50,923 bases of DNA from Limnohabitans sp. (GTDB lineage Bacteria; Pseudomonadota; Gammaproteobacteria; Burkholderiales; Burkholderiaceae_C). The stretch lies in NCBI GenBank assembly GCA_018882835.1, contig VERE01000018.1:1-50923 (forward strand), written 5' to 3'. The notes under the pieces are model-generated. The model was not told the origin of the DNA and searched no databases. It saw only the letters and a list, made by a program, of their open reading frames with translations. The position numbers were made by a program, and so were the translations under genes. This document shows, one piece after another, positions 42,531-50,923 of the stretch; within the stretch, counting starts at the first letter, position 1, and every line of letters begins with the position of its first letter.

Positions 42531-43313
42531 TTACTCGACCTTGGCCTTGCTGCGCAAGTTCTGCTGGTACTCGCTCATCTTGGTCTGCTGCATTTGCTGG
42601 GCAATTTGCGGCTTGACCTCTTCGAACTTGGGCAACTGTGCTTCGCGCACATCGTCCAGGCGAATGATGTGGAAACCAAACTGGCTCTTCACGGGGGCGT
42701 CAGTGGTTTGGCCTTTTTTCAGTGCCACCATGGCGTCAGAGAATTCTTTGACAAAGTTGCCGGCAGAAGCCCAGTCCAGGTCCCCGCCGTTGGCGCCGGA
42801 CCCAGGGTCCTTGGACTGCTTCTTTGCGATGTCTTCAAATTTGCCGCCCTTTTTCAGGCTGGCCAATATGGCCTTGGCCTGCTCTTCCTTTTCCACCAGG
42901 ATGTGGCGAGCACGGTACTCTTTGCCGCCATTGGCTGCCACGAACTTGTCGTATTCGGCCTTGATCTCGGCATCGGTCACCGGGTTGTTTTTCTGGTAAT
43001 CGGCGAACAACTCACGAATCAAGATGGTTTGACGCGCCAGTTCCAGTTGGCCTTTGTAGTCGTCTGTGGCATCAAGACCGCGCTTTTGGGCTTCCTGCAT
43101 GAAGATTTCACGGGCAATGACTTCTTCCTTGATCTGGGCCTCAATGTCAGGGGTCACCGGGCGGCCAGAACGGGCCAATTGCTGCGCCAAGGCTTCCACG
43201 CGTGCTTTGGGAACGGCTTTGCCGTTCACGATCGCCACATTCTGGGCCGATGCACCCAGGCTCACAGTGGCCATTGCCACAGCGACGGCGGCGAACATCA
43301 TTTGCTTTTTCAT
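42531..43313 (-). CDS. Periplasmic peptidyl-prolyl isomerase, parvulin type
   Basis: A 260-residue foldase. The signal peptide is MKKQMMFAAVAVAMATVSLGASAQ. A helical chaperone-like N-domain is followed by a parvulin domain (about 128-225: YRARHILVEKEEQAKAILASLKKGGKFEDIAKKQS, GGDLDW, QFGFHIIRLDDV). It catalyses proline isomerisation of exported proteins. It is single-parvulin like PpiC/PrsA-type proteins, not the two-domain SurA. It is 47 nt downstream of bolA. Confidence 0.94.
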   Translation of the reverse strand: MKKQMMFAAVAVAMATVSLGASAQNVAIVNGKAVPKARVEALAQQLARSGRPVTPDIEAQIKEEVIAREIFMQEAQKRGLDATDDYKGQLELARQTILIRELFADYQKNNPVTDAEIKAEYDKFVAANGGKEYRARHILVEKEEQAKAILASLKKGGKFEDIAKKQSKDPGSGANGGDLDWASAGNFVKEFSDAMVALKKGQTTDAPVKSQFGFHIIRLDDVREAQLPKFEEVKPQIAQQMQQTKMSEYQQNLRSKAKVE

Positions 43314-43360
43314 GGGTCTCTCTCGATGAGTCTCAATCAGGAAGGCGTCTGACCGAAGGG

Positions 43361-43630
43361 TCAGGACACCGAAACAACCTCAATCGCCAGGGCATGAACA
43401 CCCTGATCAATGAAATCTTGCAGCGCATCATACACAAGCCGGTGGCGGGCCACCCGTGACAGCCCATTGAAAGCCTGGCCGCCAATCCGGACCCGGAAAT
43501 GGGTGCCCTGGCCGCTGTCATTGGCGCCCACATGGCCGGCGTGTGCCGCGCTTTCGTCCAAAACCTCCAGTGCCTGAGGCTGCAGCCGCTCTTGCAGGCG
43601 TTGGGCCAGATCTTGTGCGCGAGGGGTCAT
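43361..43630 (-). CDS. bolA: BolA family protein
   Basis: An 89-residue BolA-fold protein (HFRVRIGGQAFNGLSRVARHRLVYDALQDFIDQGVHALAIEV). BolA proteins partner monothiol glutaredoxins in iron-sulfur handling and stress responses. The conserved His in the RHRLVYDAL helix is present. It overlaps yciB by 4 nt (ATGA). A 6-bp hairpin (CTGACC-GAAG-GGTCAG, 43349-43364) spans its stop codon, without a T-run. Confidence 0.93.
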   Translation of the reverse strand: MTPRAQDLAQRLQERLQPQALEVLDESAAHAGHVGANDSGQGTHFRVRIGGQAFNGLSRVARHRLVYDALQDFIDQGVHALAIEVVSVS

Positions 43631-44166
43631 GAGGAGGAGTCCTCTTTCATGTAGCGGCTCAGGTAGGCGGCTTGCAGCAGCACAAAAACCACCATGAGGC
43701 CAATGCCGCCAAAAAGCTTGAAATTCACCCAGGTTTCGGTCTCGAAACGGAAGGCCACCCAGAGGTTGACCACGCCCATGACACTGAAAAATGCAGCCCA
43801 GCTGTGCAGCATGAAAGACCAGGCGTTGTCAGGCAGCTCCATTTGTGCCTTCATCAAGCTGCGCAGCAGGTTGCGCTTGAACACGTACTGCCCGATCAGC
43901 AAAGCGCCCCCCATCAGCCAATACAGGACGGTGGGTTTCCATTTGATGAAGTTTTCATCATGGGCAATCAGGGTCGCGCCGCCAAACAGCACGATCACCC
44001 CCAGGCTGACCCATTGCATGGGCTCGACGCGGCCCACTTTGTAGCGTAGCCAAGCGATTTGCGCCACCGTGGCCACAATGGCGATGGCCGTGGCAACATA
44101 GATGTCGAAGGCCTTGAAAGCCAGGAAAAACAGGACGATGGGGAAAAAATCTAAAAAAAGCTTCAT
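43627..44166 (-). CDS. yciB: Inner-membrane septation protein A (YciB/IspZ family)
   Basis: A 179-residue, very hydrophobic protein starting MKLFLDFFPIVLFFLAFK with about five membrane helices. Family blocks include WKPTVLYWLMGGALLIGQ and FFSVMGVVNLWVAF. YciB contributes to cell division and envelope synthesis, interacting with divisome proteins in enterobacteria. It lies 6 nt after msrB, and its stop overlaps the bolA start. Confidence 0.96.
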   Translation of the reverse strand: MKLFLDFFPIVLFFLAFKAFDIYVATAIAIVATVAQIAWLRYKVGRVEPMQWVSLGVIVLFGGATLIAHDENFIKWKPTVLYWLMGGALLIGQYVFKRNLLRSLMKAQMELPDNAWSFMLHSWAAFFSVMGVVNLWVAFRFETETWVNFKLFGGIGLMVVFVLLQAAYLSRYMKEDSSS

Positions 44167-44172
44167 GTCAGA

Positions 44173-44580
44173 TCAATCCTCGGCCTTGAATTGCAGCGAG
44201 GCCGAGTTCATGCAATAGCGCAAGCCGGTGGGCGCCGGGCCATCGGGGAACACATGCCCCAAATGCGCGCCGCATTGCGCACAGACGGTTTCGGTACGAA
44301 TCATGCCATGGCTGCGGTCCACAATTTCGCGAATCGCGCCAGGCACAGCCTCCTGGTAAAAACTGGGCCAACCGCAACCTGCGTCAAATTTGGTGTCCGC
44401 ATTGAACAATGTGTTGCCGCAGCAGATACAGGCATATTGGCCAGGCAACCAATGGTTTTCGTAGCGCCCCGTGAAGGGCCGTTCGGTGGCGGCTTTGCGG
44501 GTCACTTCGTAGGCCACGGGTTCGGCATTCTTTGCGGCCAACAAGGCGCGCCATTCGGCTTCGGTTTTTTCGATTTTCAT
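44173..44580 (-). CDS. msrB: Peptide-methionine (R)-S-oxide reductase
   Basis: A 135-residue repair enzyme reducing methionine-R-sulfoxide in proteins. Two zinc CxxC pairs are visible (CICC and CAQC), with GCGWPSF and the catalytic Cys in [14 protein letters not shown] 44580 overlaps the selO stop (ATGA), so it is translationally coupled to selO. A TTG at 44589 would add three residues. Both neighbours act in redox protection, which fits an oxidative-stress role for the pair. Confidence 0.97.
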   Translation of the reverse strand: MKIEKTEAEWRALLAAKNAEPVAYEVTRKAATERPFTGRYENHWLPGQYACICCGNTLFNADTKFDAGCGWPSFYQEAVPGAIREIVDRSHGMIRTETVCAQCGAHLGHVFPDGPAPTGLRYCMNSASLQFKAED

Positions 44581-46067
44581 GAGGAACAACTGATGGAAAT
44601 GGAAGAGGCCCAGGCGGGCGGAAAGTCGGCATAGGCATCGTATCCGGGATGCTCGTCAAAGGGCGATGACAAGAGCTTCAGCAGGGTTTGGACTTCGCTG
44701 AAGTCGCCGGCCTGGGCCTGCCGGATGGCTTGCTCGCCCAGATGATTGCGCAGCACCATTTTGGGATTGTGCTGCAACATGCGAGCGCCTGTGCCTGCCG
44801 GCTCAGCGGCCCAGCGCGCTTGCAAGCGCAGGGCCAGGTCTTGCCAGCGCTGACGGTCCAAAAACAGATCGGTCACGGGTTGCAGCGCCTTGGCTTGTGC
44901 GTTTTCAAGGTCTTTTGCCGCATGGCTGAGCCGGCGCCAGAAGATGGTGTGATCCGTCCGCTCGCTTGCCAACAGTTTGCAGATGTCTTCTACCAAGCTT
45001 GCGTCGGTGGTTTGGGGCTGGGTCAGGCCCAATTTGGCGCGCATGCGCTCCAGCAGGCTGTTCGAGAAGCGTTGTGTGTAACTTTCCAGCACCTTCAAAA
45101 TGAGGTCGCTGTCATTCACCAGGGGCATGAAAGCCTGGCCCAGACAAAAAAGGTTCCAGTACGCCACCTGAGGTTGCCTCTGAAAAGCGTAACGTCCTTG
45201 CGAGTCAGAGTGGTTGCAAATGTGCTGGGGGTCATAGCCGTCCAAAAACTGGAAGGGGCCATAGTCGATCGTCAGGCCCAATATGCTCATGTTGTCGGTG
45301 TTCATGACGCCATGGCAAAAGCCCACGGCCTGCCAATGAGCGATCAAATCTGCTGTTCGATCGACCACGGCCTGCAACAAGGCCGCATAGGCATTTCCAT
45401 GATGTGCCTCAGCGTCGGGCACATCCATCCATTGGCTGGCGCAGACAAAATCGGCCAACTGTCGAAGCGCCTCGGGTTGGTTGAGCGCGGCGAAATGCTC
45501 AAAATGTCCAAAGCGCAAAAAACTGGGGGCCACACGGGTCACCACGGCGGCGGTTTCCAGTGTTTCCCGAATCACGCGCCCCTTGGAGCCTGTCAAAGCC
45601 AAAGCCCGGGTGGTGGGGATGCCCAGGCCGTGCATGGCCTCGCTGCATAAAAACTCCCGAATACTGGAGCGCAGCACAGCCCGGCCATCACCCATGCGGG
45701 AGTAAGGCGTTTGCCCCGCGCCTTTGAGTTGCAACTCCAATGGGCCAAGCGGTGTGTCCAGCTCACCCAGCCACAGCGCGCGCCCATCGCCCAACTGTCC
45801 AGCCCAGACGCCAAACTGGTGTCCGCTGTAAACACTGGCCAGGCTGGCGTGCTCGGCCCAGGGCCGGTTGCCCGTGAGGACGTCCAGCAGTCCCTCCGTC
45901 TGCTGCCAGTGGGTGGGCCAGCCCAGATCAGCCGCGAGACGGTGGTTCACCGCCACCCAATGGGCCTCGGGCAAGGGCGTCGGCGCACACGGCGTCGCGA
46001 AGGCCGGCCCCAGGCGGGCAAAGCGGTTCAGCCAGGTCAGGGGCAGGGCAGGGGCAGCAGATGTCAT
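44577..46067 (-). CDS. selO: Protein adenylyltransferase SelO
   Basis: A 496-residue pseudokinase-fold enzyme that transfers AMP from ATP to Ser, Thr or Tyr of target proteins in redox homeostasis. It has [40 protein letters not shown], in which Asn and Asp bind the metals, and a long helical C-domain. ATG 46067 ([20 protein letters not shown]) matches the usual family start. The frame remains open upstream to 46235, but that part has no family similarity and overlaps the divergent ligase gene. No C-terminal selenocysteine is encoded: the end is ISCSS. Confidence 0.96.
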   Translation of the reverse strand: MTSAAPALPLTWLNRFARLGPAFATPCAPTPLPEAHWVAVNHRLAADLGWPTHWQQTEGLLDVLTGNRPWAEHASLASVYSGHQFGVWAGQLGDGRALWLGELDTPLGPLELQLKGAGQTPYSRMGDGRAVLRSSIREFLCSEAMHGLGIPTTRALALTGSKGRVIRETLETAAVVTRVAPSFLRFGHFEHFAALNQPEALRQLADFVCASQWMDVPDAEAHHGNAYAALLQAVVDRTADLIAHWQAVGFCHGVMNTDNMSILGLTIDYGPFQFLDGYDPQHICNHSDSQGRYAFQRQPQVAYWNLFCLGQAFMPLVNDSDLILKVLESYTQRFSNSLLERMRAKLGLTQPQTTDASLVEDICKLLASERTDHTIFWRRLSHAAKDLENAQAKALQPVTDLFLDRQRWQDLALRLQARWAAEPAGTGARMLQHNPKMVLRNHLGEQAIRQAQAGDFSEVQTLLKLLSSPFDEHPGYDAYADFPPAWASSISISCSS

Positions 46068-46192
46068 GCCCAGATTGTCGGCATTCTTGAATTCCATGCA
46101 TGGTGACCAGGCAATTGGGAGAGAGGCGCACGGTATGGGGCACAATCCGCGACATGGCACGTGCGTGCTTTTTTCTGTTTTAGGAGATACCC

Positions 46193-47821
46193 ATGCTGGG
46201 CTTGATGCAACAACAAAATCTGTTGATTTCCTCACTCATTGACTTCGCCGAAAAGCACCACGGCGATGTGGAAATTGTTTCCCGCCGTGTCGAAGGCGAC
46301 ATTCATCGCACCACCTGGGGCGGTATTGCCCAGCGCTCGCGGCAGGTCGCTCATGCCTTGGACCAAATGGGCTTGGGCTTTGGCGACCGCGTCGCCACAC
46401 TTGCATGGAACGGCTACCGCCATCTGGAGTTGTACTTTGGCGTGAGCGGCACAGGCCGGGTGTTGCACACCATCAATCCGCGCTTGCACCCCGACCAAGT
46501 GGTCTGGATTGCCAACCATGCAGAAGACCAGGTGCTTTGCTTTGACATGAGCTTCCTGCCTTTGGTGAAACAAGTTCACAGCCGCTGCACCACCCTTCGT
46601 CAGTACGTTGCCTTGTGCGATGCCGACCAATTGCCCACCGACACGGGCATTCCTGGGCTGGTGAGTTACGAAGCCTGGATCCAAGGCCAATCCACGCAAT
46701 ACACCTGGCCCGAGTTTGATGAAAACACAGCCTCCAGCCTCTGCTACACCAGCGGCACCACAGGCAACCCCAAGGGCGCGCTTTACAGCCATCGCTCCAC
46801 CATCCTGCATGCCTATGCTGCGGCCTTGCCCGATGTGATGTGTATCTCCGCGCGCGACGCGATCTTGCCAGTGGTACCCATGTTTCACGTCAACGCCTGG
46901 GGCATTCCCTACAGCGCTGCAATGGTGGGCGCGAAACTGGTGTTCCCGGGCGCCGCACTGGACGGCAAATCGGTGTACGAATTGATCGAAAACGAGGGGG
47001 TGACCTTCGCCGCAGGCGTTCCCACGGTGTGGCAAATGCTGCTGACCCACATGAAGCCCGGCAACTTGAAGTTTTCGACGCTGCAGCGCACCGTGATTGG
47101 TGGCTCGGCCTGTCCACCTGCCATGATCACAGCCTTCCGCGAAGAGTACAACGTGGACGTGCTACACGCTTGGGGCATGACCGAGTTGAGCCCTTTAGGC
47201 ACGCTTTGCACCTTGAAGAACAAGCACCTGAAACTGCCTGAAGCCGAGCAAATGAAGATTCGCCTCAAGCAAGGCCGAGCCATCTTCGGTATTGACATGA
47301 AGATCGTCAACGACGAAGGCCAGGAGCAGGTGCATGATGGCAAAGCTTACGGCGACCTCCTGGTCAAGGGCCCCTGGGTGGTGCGCGAGTATTTCAAGCA
47401 AGAGGGCGGAGACCCATTGCAACAGGGGTGGTTCCCCACCGGCGATGTGGCCACCATCGACGCCGATGGCTACATGCAGATCACCGACCGCAGCAAAGAT
47501 GTGATCAAGTCGGGTGGCGAATGGATCAGCTCCATCGACATCGAAAATATCGCAGTGGCACATCCTTCGGTGGCCATGGCCGCTTGCATTGGCATCAAGC
47601 ATCCCAAGTGGGACGAGCGTCCAATTGTGGTGGTCGTCAAAAAGCCAGAGGCCTCAGTGAGCCGCGAAGAGCTGCTGAAGTTCTATGAAGGCAAAACCGC
47701 TAAATGGCAAATTCCTGATGATGTGGTGTTTGTGGAGGCCATTCCCATTGGCGCCACAGGCAAAATGTTGAAGACCAAATTGCGCGAGCAATTGGCGGAC
47801 TACGTTCTGCCTAGCGCTTGA
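46193..47821 (+). CDS. Fatty-acyl-CoA ligase-like, AMP-forming
   Basis: A 542-residue ANL-superfamily enzyme that activates a carboxylic acid to its CoA thioester through an acyl-AMP. The phosphate loop [11 protein letters not shown] starts at residue 185. A5 is GMTELSP, A7/A8 reads [36 protein letters not shown], and the C-terminal catalytic Lys is in [13 protein letters not shown]. It fits medium/long-chain or aryl acids. TAGGAG precedes the ATG. It heads the LivHMGF genes, so the imported compound is probably its substrate. Confidence 0.95.
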   Translation: MLGLMQQQNLLISSLIDFAEKHHGDVEIVSRRVEGDIHRTTWGGIAQRSRQVAHALDQMGLGFGDRVATLAWNGYRHLELYFGVSGTGRVLHTINPRLHPDQVVWIANHAEDQVLCFDMSFLPLVKQVHSRCTTLRQYVALCDADQLPTDTGIPGLVSYEAWIQGQSTQYTWPEFDENTASSLCYTSGTTGNPKGALYSHRSTILHAYAAALPDVMCISARDAILPVVPMFHVNAWGIPYSAAMVGAKLVFPGAALDGKSVYELIENEGVTFAAGVPTVWQMLLTHMKPGNLKFSTLQRTVIGGSACPPAMITAFREEYNVDVLHAWGMTELSPLGTLCTLKNKHLKLPEAEQMKIRLKQGRAIFGIDMKIVNDEGQEQVHDGKAYGDLLVKGPWVVREYFKQEGGDPLQQGWFPTGDVATIDADGYMQITDRSKDVIKSGGEWISSIDIENIAVAHPSVAMAACIGIKHPKWDERPIVVVVKKPEASVSREELLKFYEGKTAKWQIPDDVVFVEAIPIGATGKMLKTKLREQLADYVLPSA

Positions 47822-47863
47822 TCTTTGCGTGCAGCGGTGCCGCAGGCCTGCTGCACAGACACC

Positions 47864-48733
47864 ATGGAGTCTCTGTTCCTCGCAGCCTTGAATGGGCTGA
47901 GCTATGGCATGCTGTTGTTCATGCTGAGTGCCGGCCTGACCGTGATTTTCAGCATGATGGGTGTGCTCAATTTCGCCCATGCCAGCTTTTACATGGTGGG
48001 TGCCTATCTGGCCAGCGCCATGGCCGCATGGTGGGGATTTGCGTGGGCACTGGTTTGCGCGCCCTTGTGCGTGGGTTTGTTAGGGATGGCTTTTGAACGC
48101 TATGGCCTGCGCCGTGTCAGCCACCAGGGTCATGTGGCCGAGTTGTTGTTGACGTTCGGCTTTTCTTTTCTGCTGCTCGAATGGGTGCAACTGGTATGGG
48201 GACGGGGGGCGGTGCCCTACCGCGTACCGCAAGCCCTGCAGGGCAGTCTGTTTACTTTGTTTGACATGCCTTTCTCCCGTTACCGAGCCTTCATCATGGC
48301 GATGGCATCGGCGGTGTTGTTTTTACTTTGGCTGGGCCTGGTTCGCACGCGCATCGGCTTGATCTTGCAAGCGGCGCTGACCCACCCCAAAGCCGTTCAA
48401 GCCTTGGGGCACAACGTGCCACATATTTTCACAATCGTGTTTGCCGGTGGCGCCGCTCTGGCCGGTTTGGCGGGGGTGCTGGGCGGTAATTTGTTTGTCA
48501 CAGAACCGGGCATGGCCGCCACCATTGGCTCGGTCTTGTTTGTGGTGGTCGTGGTCGGCGGATTGGGTTCATTGATGGGCGCATTTGTGGCTTCACTGGC
48601 GTTGGGTTTGGTGCAGACACTGTGCCTGGAGATTGCGCTGATTCGACCCTGGGCACCCGTGTTGCCGTTCTTGTTGATGGTGCTCATGTTGTCCGTGCGT
48701 CCCCAGGGCCTGATGGGGCAACGGGGCGGCTGA
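47864..48733 (+). CDS. livH: Branched-chain amino acid-type ABC permease (LivH)
   Basis: A 289-residue inner-membrane permease with about eight helices, starting MESLFLAALNGLSYGMLLFMLSAGLTVIFSMMGVLNFAHASFYM. The GVLNFAH block is characteristic of LivH. ATG 47864 was chosen over an upstream TTG. It forms the translocation channel with LivM. It follows the acyl-CoA ligase by 42 nt. The family also transports aromatic and other organic acids, which fits the ligase. Confidence 0.95.
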   Translation: MESLFLAALNGLSYGMLLFMLSAGLTVIFSMMGVLNFAHASFYMVGAYLASAMAAWWGFAWALVCAPLCVGLLGMAFERYGLRRVSHQGHVAELLLTFGFSFLLLEWVQLVWGRGAVPYRVPQALQGSLFTLFDMPFSRYRAFIMAMASAVLFLLWLGLVRTRIGLILQAALTHPKAVQALGHNVPHIFTIVFAGGAALAGLAGVLGGNLFVTEPGMAATIGSVLFVVVVVGGLGSLMGAFVASLALGLVQTLCLEIALIRPWAPVLPFLLMVLMLSVRPQGLMGQRGG

Positions 48734-48734
48734 G

Positions 48735-49964
48735 ATGAAGTTCCTCACGTGGGCATGGCCCCTCATCAGCCTGGGCATCTTGGGCCTGGCCCCTTGGATT
48801 TTTTCCAGCAGTTCGGCCTTGACACTTTTGAGCCAGATGGGCATCGCTATCCTGATTTGTCAAAGTTTTCAGCTTTTGTGGTCGCAAGGGGGCATGCTCA
48901 GTTTCGGCCATGCCATCTATGTGGGTGCCGGCACTTTTCTGACCATCCACAGTTTGAAACTCATAGGAGCGGGGCAGTTGAACTTTCCCGTGATCCTGGT
49001 GCCCTTGCTGGGCGGTTTCGCTGGCTTGCTGCTGGCAATCCTGCTAGGGTGGATCACGACCCGCAGGGCTGGCACCGCCCTCGCCATGATTTCACTGGGT
49101 CTGGGCGAGTTGGTCTGGTCGATTGCACTGATGTGGCCCGAAGCCTTTGGCGGCGAAGGAGGCTTGAGCGCCAACCGTGTGGTCGGCCACGCGCCGTGGG
49201 GACTGACCCTGGCGTCTGCGCTGCAGATGTATGGCCTGATCGCCGCCTACACCCTAGCGGGCACGCTGCTGCTGGCGGGTTTTGTGCAGACTCCCATGGG
49301 GCGCCTGCTGAATGCGGTTCGTGACAATGCGGAGCGGGTGGCCTTTCTGGGATACAACCCCCATGTGATTCGCTATGGCGCCTTTTTGTTGGCGGGCTTT
49401 ATCGCAGGGGTTGCGGGTGGACTGGCCGCCCTCAATCATGAAATTTTCACCACCGACATGCTCCATGCAGAACGCTCGGGCAGTTACCTTTTGTTCACCG
49501 TCCTGGGTGGAAGCTCACTTTTATTGGGCCCTCTGATGGGGGGCGTATTGATGGTGCTGTGCTTGTCTCTCCTATCAGCTTACACACCGGCATGGATGCT
49601 GTATGTCGGTGTGCTGTTTATGGGAGTGGTGATGTTTATGCCAGGAGGCTTGTCTGGGGGCCTGATTCAAAGAGTTCAAAGTCAAAAAAGAGCCATGGAT
49701 TGGCATCGCTGTTGGCCAGGCTGCCTGCGGCTTGTGGCTGTGGTGTGCATCATGGCCGGCATGGTGGCCATGATTGAAATGACTTATCACCTGCCACAGT
49801 TGATGGTGCTTGGCCCCCAGCTCGAGCGCATGGGGTGGTTGTTGGATGTGCAAGACATGGCGCCCTGGTGGGTTTCGGCTGGCCTGGTGCTGATGGGCAC
49901 CGTGTTGCTTCTGTGGCTACGTCCCACGCAGCATGCACAAGAGGCCAAGGAGCCCCAACCATGA
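48735..49964 (+). CDS. livM: Branched-chain amino acid-type ABC permease (LivM), C-terminally extended
   Basis: A 409-residue permease. The first roughly 320 residues are an ordinary LivM (QGGMLSFGHAIYVG, ALAMISLGLGELVWS, GGVLMVLCLSLLSAYTP). About 85 more residues follow the usual end and contain two predicted membrane segments (about 335-353 and 378-398) joined by a segment with IEMTYHLPQL. Typical LivM proteins have 300-360 residues. It overlaps LivG by 4 nt (ATGA) and starts 1 nt after the livH stop. Confidence 0.94.
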   Translation: MKFLTWAWPLISLGILGLAPWIFSSSSALTLLSQMGIAILICQSFQLLWSQGGMLSFGHAIYVGAGTFLTIHSLKLIGAGQLNFPVILVPLLGGFAGLLLAILLGWITTRRAGTALAMISLGLGELVWSIALMWPEAFGGEGGLSANRVVGHAPWGLTLASALQMYGLIAAYTLAGTLLLAGFVQTPMGRLLNAVRDNAERVAFLGYNPHVIRYGAFLLAGFIAGVAGGLAALNHEIFTTDMLHAERSGSYLLFTVLGGSSLLLGPLMGGVLMVLCLSLLSAYTPAWMLYVGVLFMGVVMFMPGGLSGGLIQRVQSQKRAMDWHRCWPGCLRLVAVVCIMAGMVAMIEMTYHLPQLMVLGPQLERMGWLLDVQDMAPWWVSAGLVLMGTVLLLWLRPTQHAQEAKEPQP

Positions 49965-50725
49965 GCGCCACGCCTGCCTTGCAACTCCAGGATCTTGGCT
50001 ACCGCATCGGTGGCACCGAAATTCTGCGCCACCTGGATTTGACGATCGCTTGCGGTGAAAGAGTGGCCCTGATTGGGCCGAATGGGGCAGGCAAAACAAC
50101 CTTGTTCAACCTCATCAGTGGTCGCCAAAGACCAACTTCGGGGGCTATTTTGATGAACGGCCAACCGATCGTGGGTTGCACCCCCTCAGCCCTGTACCAG
50201 CGGGGGCTGGCACGCAGCTTTCAGATCACCCATTTGTTTCCCAGCCTGACGGTGCTGGACAACATGCGCTGTGCTTTGATGCGATCTTTCAACGTGGGTT
50301 TGTGTTTCTGGCGCGCGTTGTCCCACCATGCAGCGCTTCATCACAAGGCCCAGTTGCTTTTGTCGCAATTGCAATTGACGCACCACCAGGACACAGTGGT
50401 GAAACACCTGAGCTATGCCGACCAGCGCACCCTTGAACTGGGACTGGCCCTGGCCGCCGACAGCACGCTGTTGCTTTTGGATGAGCCCACCGCTGGCATG
50501 AGCCACAGCGAATCGCGCCACGTGGTCAAACTGATACGGCGCATGACAGAGGGCAAGACCCTGCTGTTGGTGGAGCATGACATGGGCGTGGTGTTCGACC
50601 TGGCCGATCGCATCATTGTGCTGGTGGACGGGCGCTTGGTGGCCAACGGCACGCCCGAGGCCATTCGAAGCAACCCTATCGTGCGCGCTGCGTATTTGGG
50701 GTCCGACCAGACAGAGGGGCCATGA
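49961..50725 (+). CDS. livG: Branched-chain amino acid-type ABC ATPase (LivG)
   Basis: A 254-residue ATP-binding subunit. Walker A is GPNGAGKTT with Lys45, the ABC signature is the LivG-type LSYADQRTLELG (150-161), and Walker B is LLLLDEPTAGM. The C-terminal end with VLVDGRLVANGTPEAIRSNP is typical. It powers the LivHM channel together with LivF. ATG 49961 overlaps the livM stop. Confidence 0.96.
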   Translation: MSATPALQLQDLGYRIGGTEILRHLDLTIACGERVALIGPNGAGKTTLFNLISGRQRPTSGAILMNGQPIVGCTPSALYQRGLARSFQITHLFPSLTVLDNMRCALMRSFNVGLCFWRALSHHAALHHKAQLLLSQLQLTHHQDTVVKHLSYADQRTLELGLALAADSTLLLLDEPTAGMSHSESRHVVKLIRRMTEGKTLLLVEHDMGVVFDLADRIIVLVDGRLVANGTPEAIRSNPIVRAAYLGSDQTEGP

Positions 50726-50923
50726 ATGTTGGAAGTTCAAGCACTTCATGCCCAACAAGGAAACACACCCGTATTGCGCGGCGTGAGTTTGTCTGTCCGT
50801 CCAGGGGAAATTGTGGCGCTGCTGGGGCGCAATGGGGCAGGGCGCTCGACGCTGGTCCAGGCCTTGATGGGGATGTGTCCCGCACAGGGCGAGGTGCTGT
50901 GGCACGGCGAATCATTGCTGGGC
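50726..50923 (+). CDS. livF: Branched-chain amino acid-type ABC ATPase (LivF), partial
   Basis: The first 66 residues of a LivF-type ATPase, running off the right edge. It starts MLEVQALHAQQGNTPVLRGV, 1 base after the livG stop codon ends at 50725. The Walker A loop reads GRNGAGRST: the invariant Lys is Arg40 (codon CGC at 50843-50845). The rest of the motif is intact, and the gene shows no frameshift in the visible part. Signature and Walker B lie outside the window. Confidence 0.92.
   Translation, partial: MLEVQALHAQQGNTPVLRGVSLSVRPGEIVALLGRNGAGRSTLVQALMGMCPAQGEVLWHGESLLG

Noticed and set aside
43349..43364. Hairpin CTGACC-GAAG-GGTCAG at the bolA stop as a terminator
   Set aside because: The stem is only six pairs and no T-run follows on the minus strand, so termination is not supported.
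46068..46235. Upstream extension of selO by 56 codons
   Set aside because: The family N-terminus begins at 46067; the extra part overlaps the divergent ligase gene and is Cys/Pro-rich without similarity.
1..50923. CRISPR arrays, insertion sequences, tRNA or rRNA genes, phage or defence genes
   Set aside because: I found no regularly spaced repeats, transposase-like proteins, cloverleaf-like segments or rRNA sequence, and nearly all of the window is accounted for by metabolic, signalling and housekeeping genes.

Overview
This window looks like the chromosome of a betaproteobacterium of the order Burkholderiales, most likely Comamonadaceae. The signs are orphan Bug/TctC-type periplasmic binding proteins, DctPQM TRAP and LivHMGF transport genes, GcvA-like LysR regulators, split acyl-CoA dehydrogenase genes and a map-glnD pair. 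Coding density is very high: no gap without a gene exceeds about 160 bases. I see no tRNA, rRNA, CRISPR array, insertion sequence or phage gene. All assignments come from reading the translated sequence; no database search was run.

Positions 1-12505 are catabolic. A partial short-chain dehydrogenase and a LysR regulator diverge. A second, paralogous LysR regulator faces the first tail to tail. It diverges in turn from a long same-strand cluster: split transketolase, a complete TRAP transporter, a 3-hydroxyisobutyrate/threonate-type dehydrogenase, a D-threonine-aldolase-like PLP enzyme, a DUF1330 protein, a GMC oxidoreductase, two hotdog-fold proteins and a VOC protein. The substrate cannot be read from the sequence. 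Both LysR genes have a TGAA-N5-TTCA palindrome just upstream of their start codons.

Positions 12496-19452 hold the most distinctive part, which looks like a self-contained cyclic-AMP signalling locus. It encodes a stand-alone outer-membrane barrel, a small protein with a decayed cyclic-nucleotide pocket, a small protein with an intact pocket, a CHASE2-class III adenylate cyclase, a secreted FecR-domain protein and a lipoprotein hydrolase. Converging on this operon is a gene for a class I (eukaryotic-type) cyclic nucleotide phosphodiesterase. Synthesis, binding and breakdown of the messenger thus appear in one 6.6 kb block.

Positions 19573-32916 are again metabolic: a two-subunit acyl-CoA dehydrogenase with a short-chain dehydrogenase; an ABC-type binding protein with a very clear terminator; a hydrolase; a quinone-oxidoreductase-like MDR enzyme; two orphan TctC-type binding proteins; and a four-gene operon of a ThDP enzyme, a CoA-binding protein, MetY and an asparaginase.

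Positions 32926-46067 are mostly housekeeping: glnD, map, purL, rlhA, a parvulin-type foldase, bolA, yciB, msrB and selO. From 46193 to the right edge lies a fatty-acyl-CoA-ligase-like gene followed by LivH, LivM, LivG and the start of LivF, probably an uptake-and-activation operon for an organic acid. The LivF Walker A lysine is replaced by arginine.
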